The notes below the pieces were generated by a model. That model made no database searches, had not been told where the DNA came from, and was given only the letters and a program-made list of their open reading frames with translations. Positions 1 to 7,159 of a stretch of DNA of 7,252 nucleotides are shown piece after piece. The stretch comes from Helicobacteraceae bacterium (GTDB lineage Bacteria > Campylobacterota > Campylobacteria > Campylobacterales > Sulfurimonadaceae): assembly GCA_015488855.1 (NCBI GenBank), contig WFMY01000046.1, forward strand, positions 1 through 7,252, read 5' to 3'. Numbering within the stretch: the first letter of the stretch is position 1; every line of letters begins with the position of its first letter. The position numbers and the translations under genes are program-made.

Positions 1-1770
1 CTTATTGAGATGCTCTAAGAAAGGTTTTGGCTCCATATAACCAACGATAGTTTTTCCTTTTTGCCATTGAGCATTTTTATCAAAAAATAAAATTACAGGT
101 GGTCCAAAAACACCATACTTTTTGCTCAAAGCTTTCTCTTTTGCTGTATTTGCAGTTATATCCGCCCGAATGAGAACAAACTCACTGAGTTTGTTAACTA
201 CACCTGCATTAGCAAATGTAACCGCTTCAAACTCTTTACAAGAGGTGCACCAATCAGCAGCAAAATCAACCATTATTTTTTTCCCTTTATTTTTTAAAAG
301 AAGAGCATCTAGCTCCTCTATGGAAGTAACTTTTATGAATGTAGCGTGTGTTGGGGCTTGAGAAGAGGTACCCACTATTCCCGCTTGAGGGACAAATATT
401 TTGAGTGGTTGTGTCATACTCGTTGAGCCAGCTAACAGACTGATAAGAAGAGATATAGAGTAACCAAATAGTAAAAATGCTATAGTTTTTTTCACATGGT
501 GATGGTGGTTTTCATTGTCAAAAAGTCCAAGGAAAAATGCAAATCCAACACCTGTCACACCGTAGAGAAACATAGTGATACTGGAATCTAGTACTTTTTC
601 TAGCATCCAGATAGCTACAACTAGCATTAACACACCAAAAAAAGCATTGACAAGAGTCATCCATGCTCCAGGTTTTGGCATAAATTTACCAGCACTTACA
701 CCAACAAGGATAAGAGGCATACCCATACCAATGCTCATAGCAAAAAGAGCCATTCCACCAAGAAGTGCATCACCTGTTTGCCCAATATAAACAAGAGCAC
801 CTGCAAGTGGTGCTGCTACACAAGGTCCAACTATAAGAGCTGAGAGAAAGCCCATAACAGCGACACCAATATAACCACTTCTCTCACCAGTAGAGCTTAC
901 TTTAGCCACGATCGAATCTGGAATTTTAAGTTCATAAAAACCAAACATACTCATAGCTAAAGCTACAAAAACTCCTGCAAAAGAGTAGATAACCCAAGGG
1001 TTTTGAAGTGCTGCTTGTAAATTTGCACCAAATAAACCTGCAAGGACACCTGCAAAGGTATATGCTATTGCCATCGCTAGAACATAAACGAGTGAAAGAA
1101 AAAATGCTTTTCTTGTTGTAAGTCCTTCGCCTTGAGAGATAATAACGCCTGATATGATAGGAATCATAGGAAAAACACATGGAGTCAAAGACAAAAGTAA
1201 TCCAAAACCAAGAAATGTTAAAAGGATTATCCAGATATTTGCATTTTTTATAGTATCTGCAATCATATCTGTTTTCGAGAGTTCATTGTTTAGTGCAGTT
1301 GTTTTTTCCTGAAGTAGTGGTTTCATGTGTACTTTTGCTGGGAGTTTACCTAAACGAGCAGTATCTACTTTTAATTTAAAACTATCTGTATAAGGTTCAT
1401 AGCACAAACCTTGTTCTGAACAACCTTGGTAAGAGATCTTAAATTCAACCTCCCTCATTCCACTAACGCCATCATCTTTTTTTAAATCTACCGTAAAAGT
1501 TGGAGAGCTTAGATAGACCTGTTCTCCATGATGCTCCTGTGTCTTAGGACGCACAACCTTTTTGATATGAACTCCTGAGCCATCAACTATCTCTAACTTG
1601 ATAGCCTTATCATACAAGTAGATATCTTTAGCTATCCAAATCTCTGCAACTATCTGAGAATGCTCATTTATCTTTGCCGTTGGCTTAAATGCATCTTCTG
1701 GCATCAAGAACTTAGGTGGAGATGCAAAAAGTGTTATTACAAATAAAAATAATAGACTCATTGTTTTCAT
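1..1770 (-). CDS. dsbD: Thiol:disulfide interchange protein DsbD, 3' end cut by the window
   Basis: Inner-membrane protein that carries reducing power from cytoplasmic thioredoxin to periplasmic thiol proteins (disulfide isomerases, cytochrome c maturation). The frame is open from an ATG at 1770 to base 1, 590 codons with no stop; E. coli DsbD is about 565 residues, so only a few codons should be missing. A signal peptide (MKTMSLLFLFVITLFA) leads into the alpha domain with the redox pair C117/C123 in CSEQGLC. About eight membrane segments follow (roughly residues 175-450), with the membrane cysteines C198 (TPCVFP) and C317 (GPCVAAP). The gamma domain (from about 475) is thioredoxin-like, with WCTSC giving C508/C511, and the last residues resemble the usual C-terminus. 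All six redox cysteines are therefore present. A run of four histidines (422-425) sits in the loop before the last membrane segment. It has its own promoter and a good ribosome binding site, AAAGGA, 8 nt before the ATG. The identification is secure. Confidence 0.96.
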   Translation of the reverse strand, partial: MKTMSLLFLFVITLFASPPKFLMPEDAFKPTAKINEHSQIVAEIWIAKDIYLYDKAIKLEIVDGSGVHIKKVVRPKTQEHHGEQVYLSSPTFTVDLKKDDGVSGMREVEFKISYQGCSEQGLCYEPYTDSFKLKVDTARLGKLPAKVHMKPLLQEKTTALNNELSKTDMIADTIKNANIWIILLTFLGFGLLLSLTPCVFPMIPIISGVIISQGEGLTTRKAFFLSLVYVLAMAIAYTFAGVLAGLFGANLQAALQNPWVIYSFAGVFVALAMSMFGFYELKIPDSIVAKVSSTGERSGYIGVAVMGFLSALIVGPCVAAPLAGALVYIGQTGDALLGGMALFAMSIGMGMPLILVGVSAGKFMPKPGAWMTLVNAFFGVLMLVVAIWMLEKVLDSSITMFLYGVTGVGFAFFLGLFDNENHHHHVKKTIAFLLFGYSISLLISLLAGSTSMTQPLKIFVPQAGIVGTSSQAPTHATFIKVTSIEELDALLLKNKGKKIMVDFAADWCTSCKEFEAVTFANAGVVNKLSEFVLIRADITANTAKEKALSKKYGVFGPPVILFFDKNAQWQKGKTIVGYMEPKPFLEHLNK

Positions 1771-1799
1771 TGTTTAATTCCTTTATATTTTATAAAAAG

Positions 1800-1805
1800 A
1801 TTATA
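1800..1805 (-). promoter_or_regulatory. Probable sigma-70 -10 box of dsbD
   Basis: The minus strand reads TATAAT here, a perfect -10 consensus, 29 bases upstream of the dsbD ATG. No convincing -35 is visible at the usual distance, which is normal for housekeeping promoters in Campylobacterota. The AAAGGA ribosome binding site at 1784-1779 would lie in a short leader of roughly 20 bases. It makes dsbD independent of the helicase gene upstream. The call rests on pattern only. Confidence 0.6.
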
Positions 1806-1847
1806 TACTAAATATGTGTAATAATTGTGTAGCAAGTCATAAAATTA

Positions 1848-4079
1848 TTAGAGTTCCAACAAAACAGTATCTCTCTGAGTCGTTTCAAATTTTTTACATC
1901 CACTCTCAAAAGCGCCACTTTCGCCCACTATGATGCACTTATGCTTGGCTCTTGTAACCGCAGTATAGATGAGCTTTGTATTGTGCATTATGAAATGAGA
2001 AAATGTCATAGGAATTATCACAATATCATATTCCATCCCTTGAACTTTATGGATAGTCAAAGCATAAGAGAGCATCAAATGTGATTTTAATTCTTCATAT
2101 TCGTACACCACAACGACATCTTCATTTGGATAAAAAACGAAGAGCTGTTCTGAGTCCTCATCTATCTTAAAAAGAAGTCCACTCATCCCATTAAAGATTC
2201 TTCTGTTTGAAGATTCTTCACCATTTTTATACCCCTCACCACTCCACGAACTCATGTTTTCGTTTTTGGTATGCACCACCTTATCCATCAAACGAAACTC
2301 CAACTCTCCCCGCTTCACACACTTAGAGGGATTTGGATTAAAGTACTCTTGAAGCACCTTATTAAGGTTATTTGATCCTAATGTGCCACCTTTCATAGGG
2401 GTGATAACTTGAAAATAGTTAAGATACTCTTTGATGAGTTTATTTTTTAATCTATATCGTGCTTTTTCTATGGACTCCACGACAAGATGCACTATGTTTG
2501 TAAGGATTTGAGAGGAGTTGTCTTCGCGTAAATTGTGTAACTCTTTTTGTGAGAGTTGATTTTTAAGTGCATAATAGTTTTGTATATTTACCTCATGAAA
2601 CTCAAAATCTTCATACTTTAGCCTATACTCTGGCACGATTCCTTTTCTGATATCATTGGCTATAAATGTGATCGCCTGCTCCCCACTTTGTCTAAATATC
2701 TCTGTAAGTTTTATGATGGGAGCTAACTCTAAACTCAGCACATCACTCAAGACATTCCCCGCCCCAATAGGTGGAAGTTGTGCATCATCGCCAACTATGA
2801 TGAGGAGAGCATCTCGCTGAATCTTTGCTACAACTCGAGCAAATAAAGCAGAGTTTATCATCGAAGCTTCATCTATAAGCACTACACTGTAAGGAAACAA
2901 GTCCTCATGTTTCATGAGTAAACTCTGTATTGTTGCACTCTCGTAACCTGTTGTGTCTGAGATGCGTTGTGAGGCTATGCCACTCAGGGCGCAAGTGATG
3001 ATCTCTTTGTCATCGTAACGAGTGTTGAGCAAGTCTAGTATAGTTTTTGAAGTTGTGCTTTTGCCTGTTCCAGCATATCCAACTAAAAAAAGAAGTTTTA
3101 CCCCTTGGTTGAGCATCTCCACCGCTTTTTTTTGCTGCGAGCCGAGTTGAAGTTTACTCTTACTTAAAAAGGCATCTAAGTCCTTTACAAATCCACCACT
3201 ATCAAGTTTTGAGCGTCTCTTAAACTCATCATACAAAAACTTCTCTGCATCATAGAGCCTAGCAGGAGATACTCGCTCATTTTTCATCAGTACGATAGAA
3301 CCCTCTGTAACTCTCTCTACTAAAGCTGCCTCATAAAGCTCTACTCTCCCCATAAAACCCAAAAGTTCATCAAGAGCATCAAAGAGTATGTTTTTAGCTA
3401 AACAAGAGTTACCCTGTTGCTCGCAATAGTTTAATAAAACATAATCCATAGCAGAGCTTATACGCCTCTCATCAGCAAGTTCTACACCCATTTTTAAAGC
3501 TAATTCATCGGCACGCTTAAAGCCAATGTTGTTGATGGCTGTGAGGATATAGGGGTTATTCTTTATCTTTGTACAAGGGTCATCTACCTCTTTCATCGCT
3601 GTTGAGATAGTGGTAAGAAGGGCTGGTGTTACTTCATAAGGGGTGAGAAATTCACCAAGTTTTCGCATAGAGTGAAATCTTTTCCAACTCTCTTGAATCT
3701 TTTTGAGTCGTTTCTCTTTGATGCCATCAAACTCTAAAAGTCGCTCTATATCATTGTCTAAAATATCTATGAGACCTTTTTCTCCGAACTTCTCTATGAG
3801 TTCAGCTGAGAGTTTTTTTGTAAAACCTTTGATGATTTTGTTTAAAAAGAAAAAAAGTGGATTTTGGTTGACTTTGAGGTGGTCAAACTTAAAAGTTTTG
3901 CCGTATTTCTTATGCTCATCCCAGTAACCACTCAGAGTAACTGCAGAACCTTTAAGAGTAGAGATACTCGTTTGCACATAAGAGCCTGATATTTTTTCAC
4001 CAGTTTTTAATACTGCTATAAAAAACTCTTCACTCTCAAAAAGAATTCTATCTATCTGACCTATGAGAGTTGTACTCAA
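1848..4079 (-). CDS. recD2: RecD2-like SF1B DNA helicase (AAA family ATPase)
   Basis: Predicted ATP-dependent 5'-3' DNA helicase of the RecD2 type, acting in the cytoplasm in repair or replication fork processing. The 743 residues match the family length (about 700-800). An N-terminal OB-like region holds the family-typical GYWDEHKKYGKTFKF (51-65), followed by helix-hairpin-helix material (about 90-200, including NNPYILTAINNIGFKRADEL). The helicase core has Walker A GYAGTGKST (334-342), Walker B LIDEAS (401-406), motif III GDDAQLPPIGAGN (430-442), IFRQSGEQ (461-468), ITPMKGGTLGSNNLNKVLQ (559-577), HKVQGMEYD (677-685) and motif VI YTAVTRAK (705-712). The start is TTG; it is preferred because the OB region begins at once and the next internal Met is residue 138. 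Only 3 bp separate it from the endonuclease stop and no clear Shine-Dalgarno precedes it, so translational coupling is likely. The family is secure; whether it belongs to the restriction cassette is unknown. Confidence 0.88.
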   Translation of the reverse strand: MSTTLIGQIDRILFESEEFFIAVLKTGEKISGSYVQTSISTLKGSAVTLSGYWDEHKKYGKTFKFDHLKVNQNPLFFFLNKIIKGFTKKLSAELIEKFGEKGLIDILDNDIERLLEFDGIKEKRLKKIQESWKRFHSMRKLGEFLTPYEVTPALLTTISTAMKEVDDPCTKIKNNPYILTAINNIGFKRADELALKMGVELADERRISSAMDYVLLNYCEQQGNSCLAKNILFDALDELLGFMGRVELYEAALVERVTEGSIVLMKNERVSPARLYDAEKFLYDEFKRRSKLDSGGFVKDLDAFLSKSKLQLGSQQKKAVEMLNQGVKLLFLVGYAGTGKSTTSKTILDLLNTRYDDKEIITCALSGIASQRISDTTGYESATIQSLLMKHEDLFPYSVVLIDEASMINSALFARVVAKIQRDALLIIVGDDAQLPPIGAGNVLSDVLSLELAPIIKLTEIFRQSGEQAITFIANDIRKGIVPEYRLKYEDFEFHEVNIQNYYALKNQLSQKELHNLREDNSSQILTNIVHLVVESIEKARYRLKNKLIKEYLNYFQVITPMKGGTLGSNNLNKVLQEYFNPNPSKCVKRGELEFRLMDKVVHTKNENMSSWSGEGYKNGEESSNRRIFNGMSGLLFKIDEDSEQLFVFYPNEDVVVVYEYEELKSHLMLSYALTIHKVQGMEYDIVIIPMTFSHFIMHNTKLIYTAVTRAKHKCIIVGESGAFESGCKKFETTQRDTVLLEL

Positions 4080-4082
4080 GGC

Positions 4083-5198
4083 TTAATTACTTTGTAAATA
4101 ATTTTCATAACTATCTAAAGAAGCAAAATTTATTTCATAGTTTTTTTCATCTATTTTATCTATTCTTACAGAGTCTATCCCAAGTATTTGTAGTTTTTGG
4201 TATGTTAAAAGTTCACCATCTTCTAAGGCTAAAACATCTCGCAATAACCATCTCCCTAGCTCCCTATTTGAAAATGACATTAATGCCTTGTTGCCATCTT
4301 GGCATACCTTCACTAATAACACATCACCATTTGGTAATTTTAAATTAAATGGGGTTTCCCTTTTTGGGAAAAAATCTGGAGATTTTAGATGTACTTTTAC
4401 TGGGATTGGAATATATACTTCATTGTCATCTCTCTTTCTACCATTAGCGTTCCATTGATTAAGTCCGCTTCTCTCATAAACAAATTTGTTTTTCCCATAT
4501 AATGGCAAATAAACCGTTTGTATTATTCTATCGCTTGCATCATATTGTAAATCATTTTGTAAAATACAATTTTTTATCTCTTCAAGGGGGTTTGATAAGA
4601 TCTTTACATCAAATTCATACAATGGATGATCAGTTTTAAACCTTTTTGTTAGTGTACTTTTAGAGGTATTAAAAGAGTAATCATGTAGTCCATCATTAAA
4701 TTTTATTGTATTTTTCACCTTTTTAACATCAGCTATGTTAGCTATATCTATGGAGTCCATAAGCTCTTCATGTATCTTAAAACAGTTATCATTCCTTACT
4801 ACACAATGATAGATAGAATCACTAATCCCATATAAATTTTCAGTAAATTTTATCCGTTCATTTCGAAGCTTAGATACAGTTTGAATTAATTTTTTTGGAC
4901 TTTTATCTTCATATAGGAACTTATCTTTATTAAATTCTGCAACTTTTTGAAAAGATTTACTATTCCCTTCTAAAAATGTTTTTAAACCTATCCCCGTATC
5001 ACCTTTTACTGCGTCTAAAGCGACATCACCTCTTGATAAATCTTGAGCTAAAAATGAATTACAAAATATTTTTTCTGCTATTCTATAATATAAGTATGGG
5101 ACTTTTGAATCAGAAAATAAGTTTGATAAACTCCCTATGATTTTTAACGCATCTTTATAGTCATTTTTTTTCGTAGTATCCTGATTATCGTAAAACAT
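4083..5198 (-). CDS. Putative type II-like restriction endonuclease with C-terminal B3-like DNA-binding domain
   Basis: Probable cytoplasmic restriction endonuclease partner of the adjacent C5 methyltransferase. The C-terminal third (about 245-350, counted from the TTG codon at 5204) contains NEVYIPIPVKVHLKSPDFFP, then CQDGNKALMS, LGRWLLRDVL and GELLTYQKLQILGIDSV. From memory of the families this resembles the B3-like DNA recognition domain of NgoFVII/NgoAVII and BfiI. The N-terminal part has a dense motif, SRGDVALDAVKGDTGIGLKTF (58-77), and SKSTLTKRF (181-189), but no phospholipase-D HxK signature as in BfiI; D60, D64 and K75 could form a PD-(D/E)XK-like site, which is speculation. I choose the ATG at 5198 over the TTG at 5204 because AAAGAG lies 6 nt before it, giving 371 residues. 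The gene overlaps the methyltransferase by 14 nt. It is AT-rich (25-27% GC in sampled lines), suggesting acquisition. Specificity cannot be read. Confidence 0.75.
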   Translation of the reverse strand: MFYDNQDTTKKNDYKDALKIIGSLSNLFSDSKVPYLYYRIAEKIFCNSFLAQDLSRGDVALDAVKGDTGIGLKTFLEGNSKSFQKVAEFNKDKFLYEDKSPKKLIQTVSKLRNERIKFTENLYGISDSIYHCVVRNDNCFKIHEELMDSIDIANIADVKKVKNTIKFNDGLHDYSFNTSKSTLTKRFKTDHPLYEFDVKILSNPLEEIKNCILQNDLQYDASDRIIQTVYLPLYGKNKFVYERSGLNQWNANGRKRDDNEVYIPIPVKVHLKSPDFFPKRETPFNLKLPNGDVLLVKVCQDGNKALMSFSNRELGRWLLRDVLALEDGELLTYQKLQILGIDSVRIDKIDEKNYEINFASLDSYENYLQSN

Positions 5199-6156
5199 TT
5201 TCAATCTCTTTAGCTATTGATTCTATTACAGAAACTGTAACTGAATTACCTACTTGTTTATACTGATGAGATAAGGCTAAATCTTTAGGAAATTTAAGTT
5301 TGTGTGTAAAGCCTTGAAAATTTGCACATTCTCTAGGGGTTAATTTTCTGATCCCTTTATCATCTTTTAAAATAGGCACATTATGTCCACCTGTACCCAT
5401 ATTTGCTGTTAAAGTTGGGCAAACATTGTTTTTATTTTCTCTCACATATTGCCTACGCCATTGATAAAGAGTATCTTTAGACTTTACATCTGTTTTAATT
5501 TTTTCATATAATGGTTTATCGTTGTAATAGAAACTATCATCTATATTATCTTCTAAAAAATGATGAATTGTTTTATTTAATTTTTGCTTTTTTGGAAATT
5601 TAAAATCTATACTTTTGTCTAAAAAAGCTACTATATAGATTCTTTCTCTATTTTGAGCTACTCCAAAATCTTTAGAATTTAAAACCTCACTAAATACTTT
5701 ATAACCTAAATCTTCTAATGTTTTCTTCACTACTTTAAATGTATTGCCATTATCATGCCCAACAAAACCTTTGACATTTTCTAAAAAAAGCACCTGAGGT
5801 TTATGGTAAGCTGCAATTCTGACTACATCAAAAAAAAGTGTCCCTCGTGTATCTTCAAACCCTTTTCGATGCCCAGCTACACTAAACGCCTGACATGGAA
5901 AACCTGCTAAAATAATATCGTGTGATGGAATCTCTTTTTCATCTATCGTTGTTATATCTCCATGTGGCATCTCGTTGTAATTCAAACAATATGTTCTCTT
6001 TGCATTTTCATCTATCTCTGAAGAAAAAACAATTTCACAATCTTTTTTATATACTTTTTCAAACCCAGTTCTAATACCACCAATGCCTGCAAATAAATCA
6101 ATAATCCTTAAAGGGCTCTTAGCTTCTACTTTATTTGGATACATTATTTGCGTCAT
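5185..6156 (-). CDS. DNA (cytosine-5-)-methyltransferase of a restriction-modification system
   Basis: Transfers a methyl group from S-adenosylmethionine to carbon 5 of cytosine in a specific DNA sequence, protecting the host from the neighbouring endonuclease. The 323 residues match compact enzymes such as M.HhaI (327). All key motifs are present and in order: motif I LRIIDLFAGIGGIRTGFE (16-33), motif IV with the catalytic Pro-Cys P87-C88 (GFPCQAFSVAG), motif VI LENVKGF with E126-N127-V128, motif VIII QNRERIYIVAF (168-178), motif IX RKLTPRECANFQGF (270-283) and motif X YKQVGNSVTVSV (299-310). The target recognition region lies between VIII and IX and includes QWRRQYVRENKNNVCPTLTA (232-251); I cannot derive the target site from it. 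The ATG at 6156 has AAGG 7 nt upstream. Its 3' end overlaps the endonuclease start, so methylase is made first. No C-protein regulator gene is visible. Confidence 0.95.
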   Translation of the reverse strand: MTQIMYPNKVEAKSPLRIIDLFAGIGGIRTGFEKVYKKDCEIVFSSEIDENAKRTYCLNYNEMPHGDITTIDEKEIPSHDIILAGFPCQAFSVAGHRKGFEDTRGTLFFDVVRIAAYHKPQVLFLENVKGFVGHDNGNTFKVVKKTLEDLGYKVFSEVLNSKDFGVAQNRERIYIVAFLDKSIDFKFPKKQKLNKTIHHFLEDNIDDSFYYNDKPLYEKIKTDVKSKDTLYQWRRQYVRENKNNVCPTLTANMGTGGHNVPILKDDKGIRKLTPRECANFQGFTHKLKFPKDLALSHQYKQVGNSVTVSVIESIAKEIENVLR

Positions 6157-6181
6157 TTATAATCCTTATTGCATTTAAAGT

Positions 6182-6187
6182 ATTTTA
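6182..6187 (-). promoter_or_regulatory. Candidate -10 box of the methyltransferase-endonuclease operon
   Basis: The minus strand reads TGTAAAATAC, with TAAAAT as a possible -10 box 26-31 bases before the methyltransferase ATG. An imperfect -35, TTGTAA (6211-6206), lies 18 bases upstream inside the right-hand part of the palindrome. If this promoter is real, anything that binds the palindrome would compete with RNA polymerase. It is the best candidate I can see in the 87-base gap, but the match is only moderate. Confidence 0.4.
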
Positions 6188-6204
6188 CATCAAAGCATTA
6201 AATA

Positions 6205-6241
6205 ATTACAATAATATGTCAAATTGACATATTATTGTAAT
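6205..6241. repeat. Perfect 18-bp-arm inverted repeat between glyQ and the methyltransferase gene
   Basis: The arms at 6205-6222 and 6224-6241 are exact reverse complements around the single base 6223. The core reads TGTCAAATTGACA and each strand carries a TTGACA hexamer pointing outward (6224-6229 on plus, 6222-6217 on minus). The repeat begins 2 bp after the glyQ stop codon and ends about 48 bp before the methyltransferase ATG. As RNA it would fold into a long but almost purely A-U hairpin; no clean run of U follows on the minus strand, so it is an atypical terminator. As DNA it looks like a large operator for a dimeric repressor. Both roles are possible. Confidence 0.85.
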
Positions 6242-6243
6242 AC

Positions 6244-7125
6244 TTAAGCTTTTACCCGCTCTATTCTCTCTACCTCTTGTGCCTTGTAAAGCTCTGCACA
6301 CCCTTTTGAGAGTTCACGAATCTTAAGCATATAGTTTTGTCTCTCAGTCTGGCTGATAGCTTTTCTCGCATCTAAGATATTAAAAGTGTTTGATGCCATC
6401 ATACACAAGTCATAGGCTGGTAATGGAAGTTCGGCTTCAAGAGTACGCAAACATTCATCACATTTTGCATTAAACTCATGAAAGAGCATCTGGGTATCTG
6501 CTACTTCAAAATTATACTTAGAAAACTCTATCTCACTCTCTTTATGAACATCTCGATAGTAAGTTTTGCCAAATTCATTTTCACCCCATACTATGTCAAA
6601 AATATTATCCACCCCTTGAAGGTACATAGCAAGTCGCTCCGTTCCATAGGTAATCTCTACTGCAACAGGACTGCACTCAATCCCTCCAACTTGTTGAAAG
6701 TAAGTGAACTGTGTTACCTCCATACCATTGAGCCATACTTCCCAACCAAGACCCCATGCCCCAAGTGTTGGAGATTCCCAGTTGTCTTCAACAAAACGGA
6801 TATCATGCTTTTTCACATCAAGACCAAGATACTCTAATGACTTAAGATATAACTCTTGGATATTGTCTGGAGAGGGTTTTATGAGTGCTTGAAACTGATA
6901 GTACGAACCTAAACGATTTGGATTTTCTCCATAACGACCATCAGTAGGACGACGAGATGGTGCTACATAAGCAGTAGCCCAAGGTGTAGAGTCAAGTGAA
7001 CGCAAAAATGTAGCAGGGTGGAATGTTCCAGCCCCTGCTGGTATATCATAAGGTTGGACTATGTTGCAACCTTGCTTCATCCAAAATTCTTGTAGTTTTA
7101 GGAGCATCTCACTAAATGTTATCAT
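6244..7125 (-). CDS. glyQ: Glycine--tRNA ligase alpha subunit
   Basis: Catalytic-core subunit of the alpha2-beta2 bacterial glycyl-tRNA synthetase; it activates glycine with ATP for loading onto tRNA-Gly in the cytoplasm. The 293 residues are of normal length and read intact from the ATG at 7125. Hallmark class II segments are visible: [20 protein letters not shown] (22-41), [20 protein letters not shown] (56-75) spanning the motif 2 region, [20 protein letters not shown] (113-132), [15 protein letters not shown] (134-148) and motif 3 [11 protein letters not shown] (160-170). AAAGG lies 10 nt before the start. The beta-subunit gene glyS does not follow; separate glyQ and glyS loci are, as far as I recall, usual in Campylobacterota. 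Sampled GC (52% in one line) is far above that of the restriction genes next door, consistent with a highly expressed resident gene. Confidence 0.98.
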   Translation of the reverse strand: MITFSEMLLKLQEFWMKQGCNIVQPYDIPAGAGTFHPATFLRSLDSTPWATAYVAPSRRPTDGRYGENPNRLGSYYQFQALIKPSPDNIQELYLKSLEYLGLDVKKHDIRFVEDNWESPTLGAWGLGWEVWLNGMEVTQFTYFQQVGGIECSPVAVEITYGTERLAMYLQGVDNIFDIVWGENEFGKTYYRDVHKESEIEFSKYNFEVADTQMLFHEFNAKCDECLRTLEAELPLPAYDLCMMASNTFNILDARKAISQTERQNYMLKIRELSKGCAELYKAQEVERIERVKA

Positions 7126-7153
7126 TGTACTTACACCTTTATTTTTTATCGCA

Positions 7154-7159
7154 ATTATA
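7154..7159 (-). promoter_or_regulatory. Probable sigma-70 -10 box of glyQ
   Basis: The minus strand reads TGATATAATTGC, with a perfect TATAAT 29 bases upstream of the glyQ ATG. The TGA stop codon of the preceding gene (7162-7160) directly abuts this box. No strong -35 is evident. The predicted leader is about 20 bases and holds the AAAGG ribosome binding site at 7140-7136. Confidence 0.6.

Noticed and set aside
122..1180. Open frames on both strands (122-361, 575-790 and 932-1180) inside the dsbD region.
   Set aside because: They are shadows of dsbD: the dsbD frame is open over the entire interval and carries all the family motifs, while these frames encode low-complexity peptides without recognisable features.
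1771..1847. A rho-independent terminator between the helicase and dsbD genes.
   Set aside because: No stem-loop followed by a U-tract could be found in these 77 bases; they hold the dsbD promoter and leader.
3703..4348. Plus-strand open frames at 3703-3927 and 4070-4348.
   Set aside because: They lie opposite the helicase and endonuclease coding frames, have no recognisable motif, and would run against every other gene.
5164..5171. A run of eight A on the coding strand at codons 12-14 of the endonuclease (from the TTG), as a possible phase-variation tract.
   Set aside because: Equally long A/T runs occur in the methyltransferase (5830-5837) and in the helicase (3126-3133), and runs of seven occur in dsbD, so this is background for AT-rich DNA. 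Phase-variable tracts in this phylum are more typically long G/C runs.
6217..6229. TTGACA hexamers in the palindrome as the -35 of a perfect promoter in either direction.
   Set aside because: No good -10 box sits 16-18 bp away on either strand, and the hexamers can be explained as part of the palindrome's symmetry.
6478..6892. Plus-strand open frames opposite glyQ (6478-6837 and 6704-6892).
   Set aside because: glyQ is unmistakable on the minus strand across this interval, and the opposite frames look like its reverse complement with no own signals.
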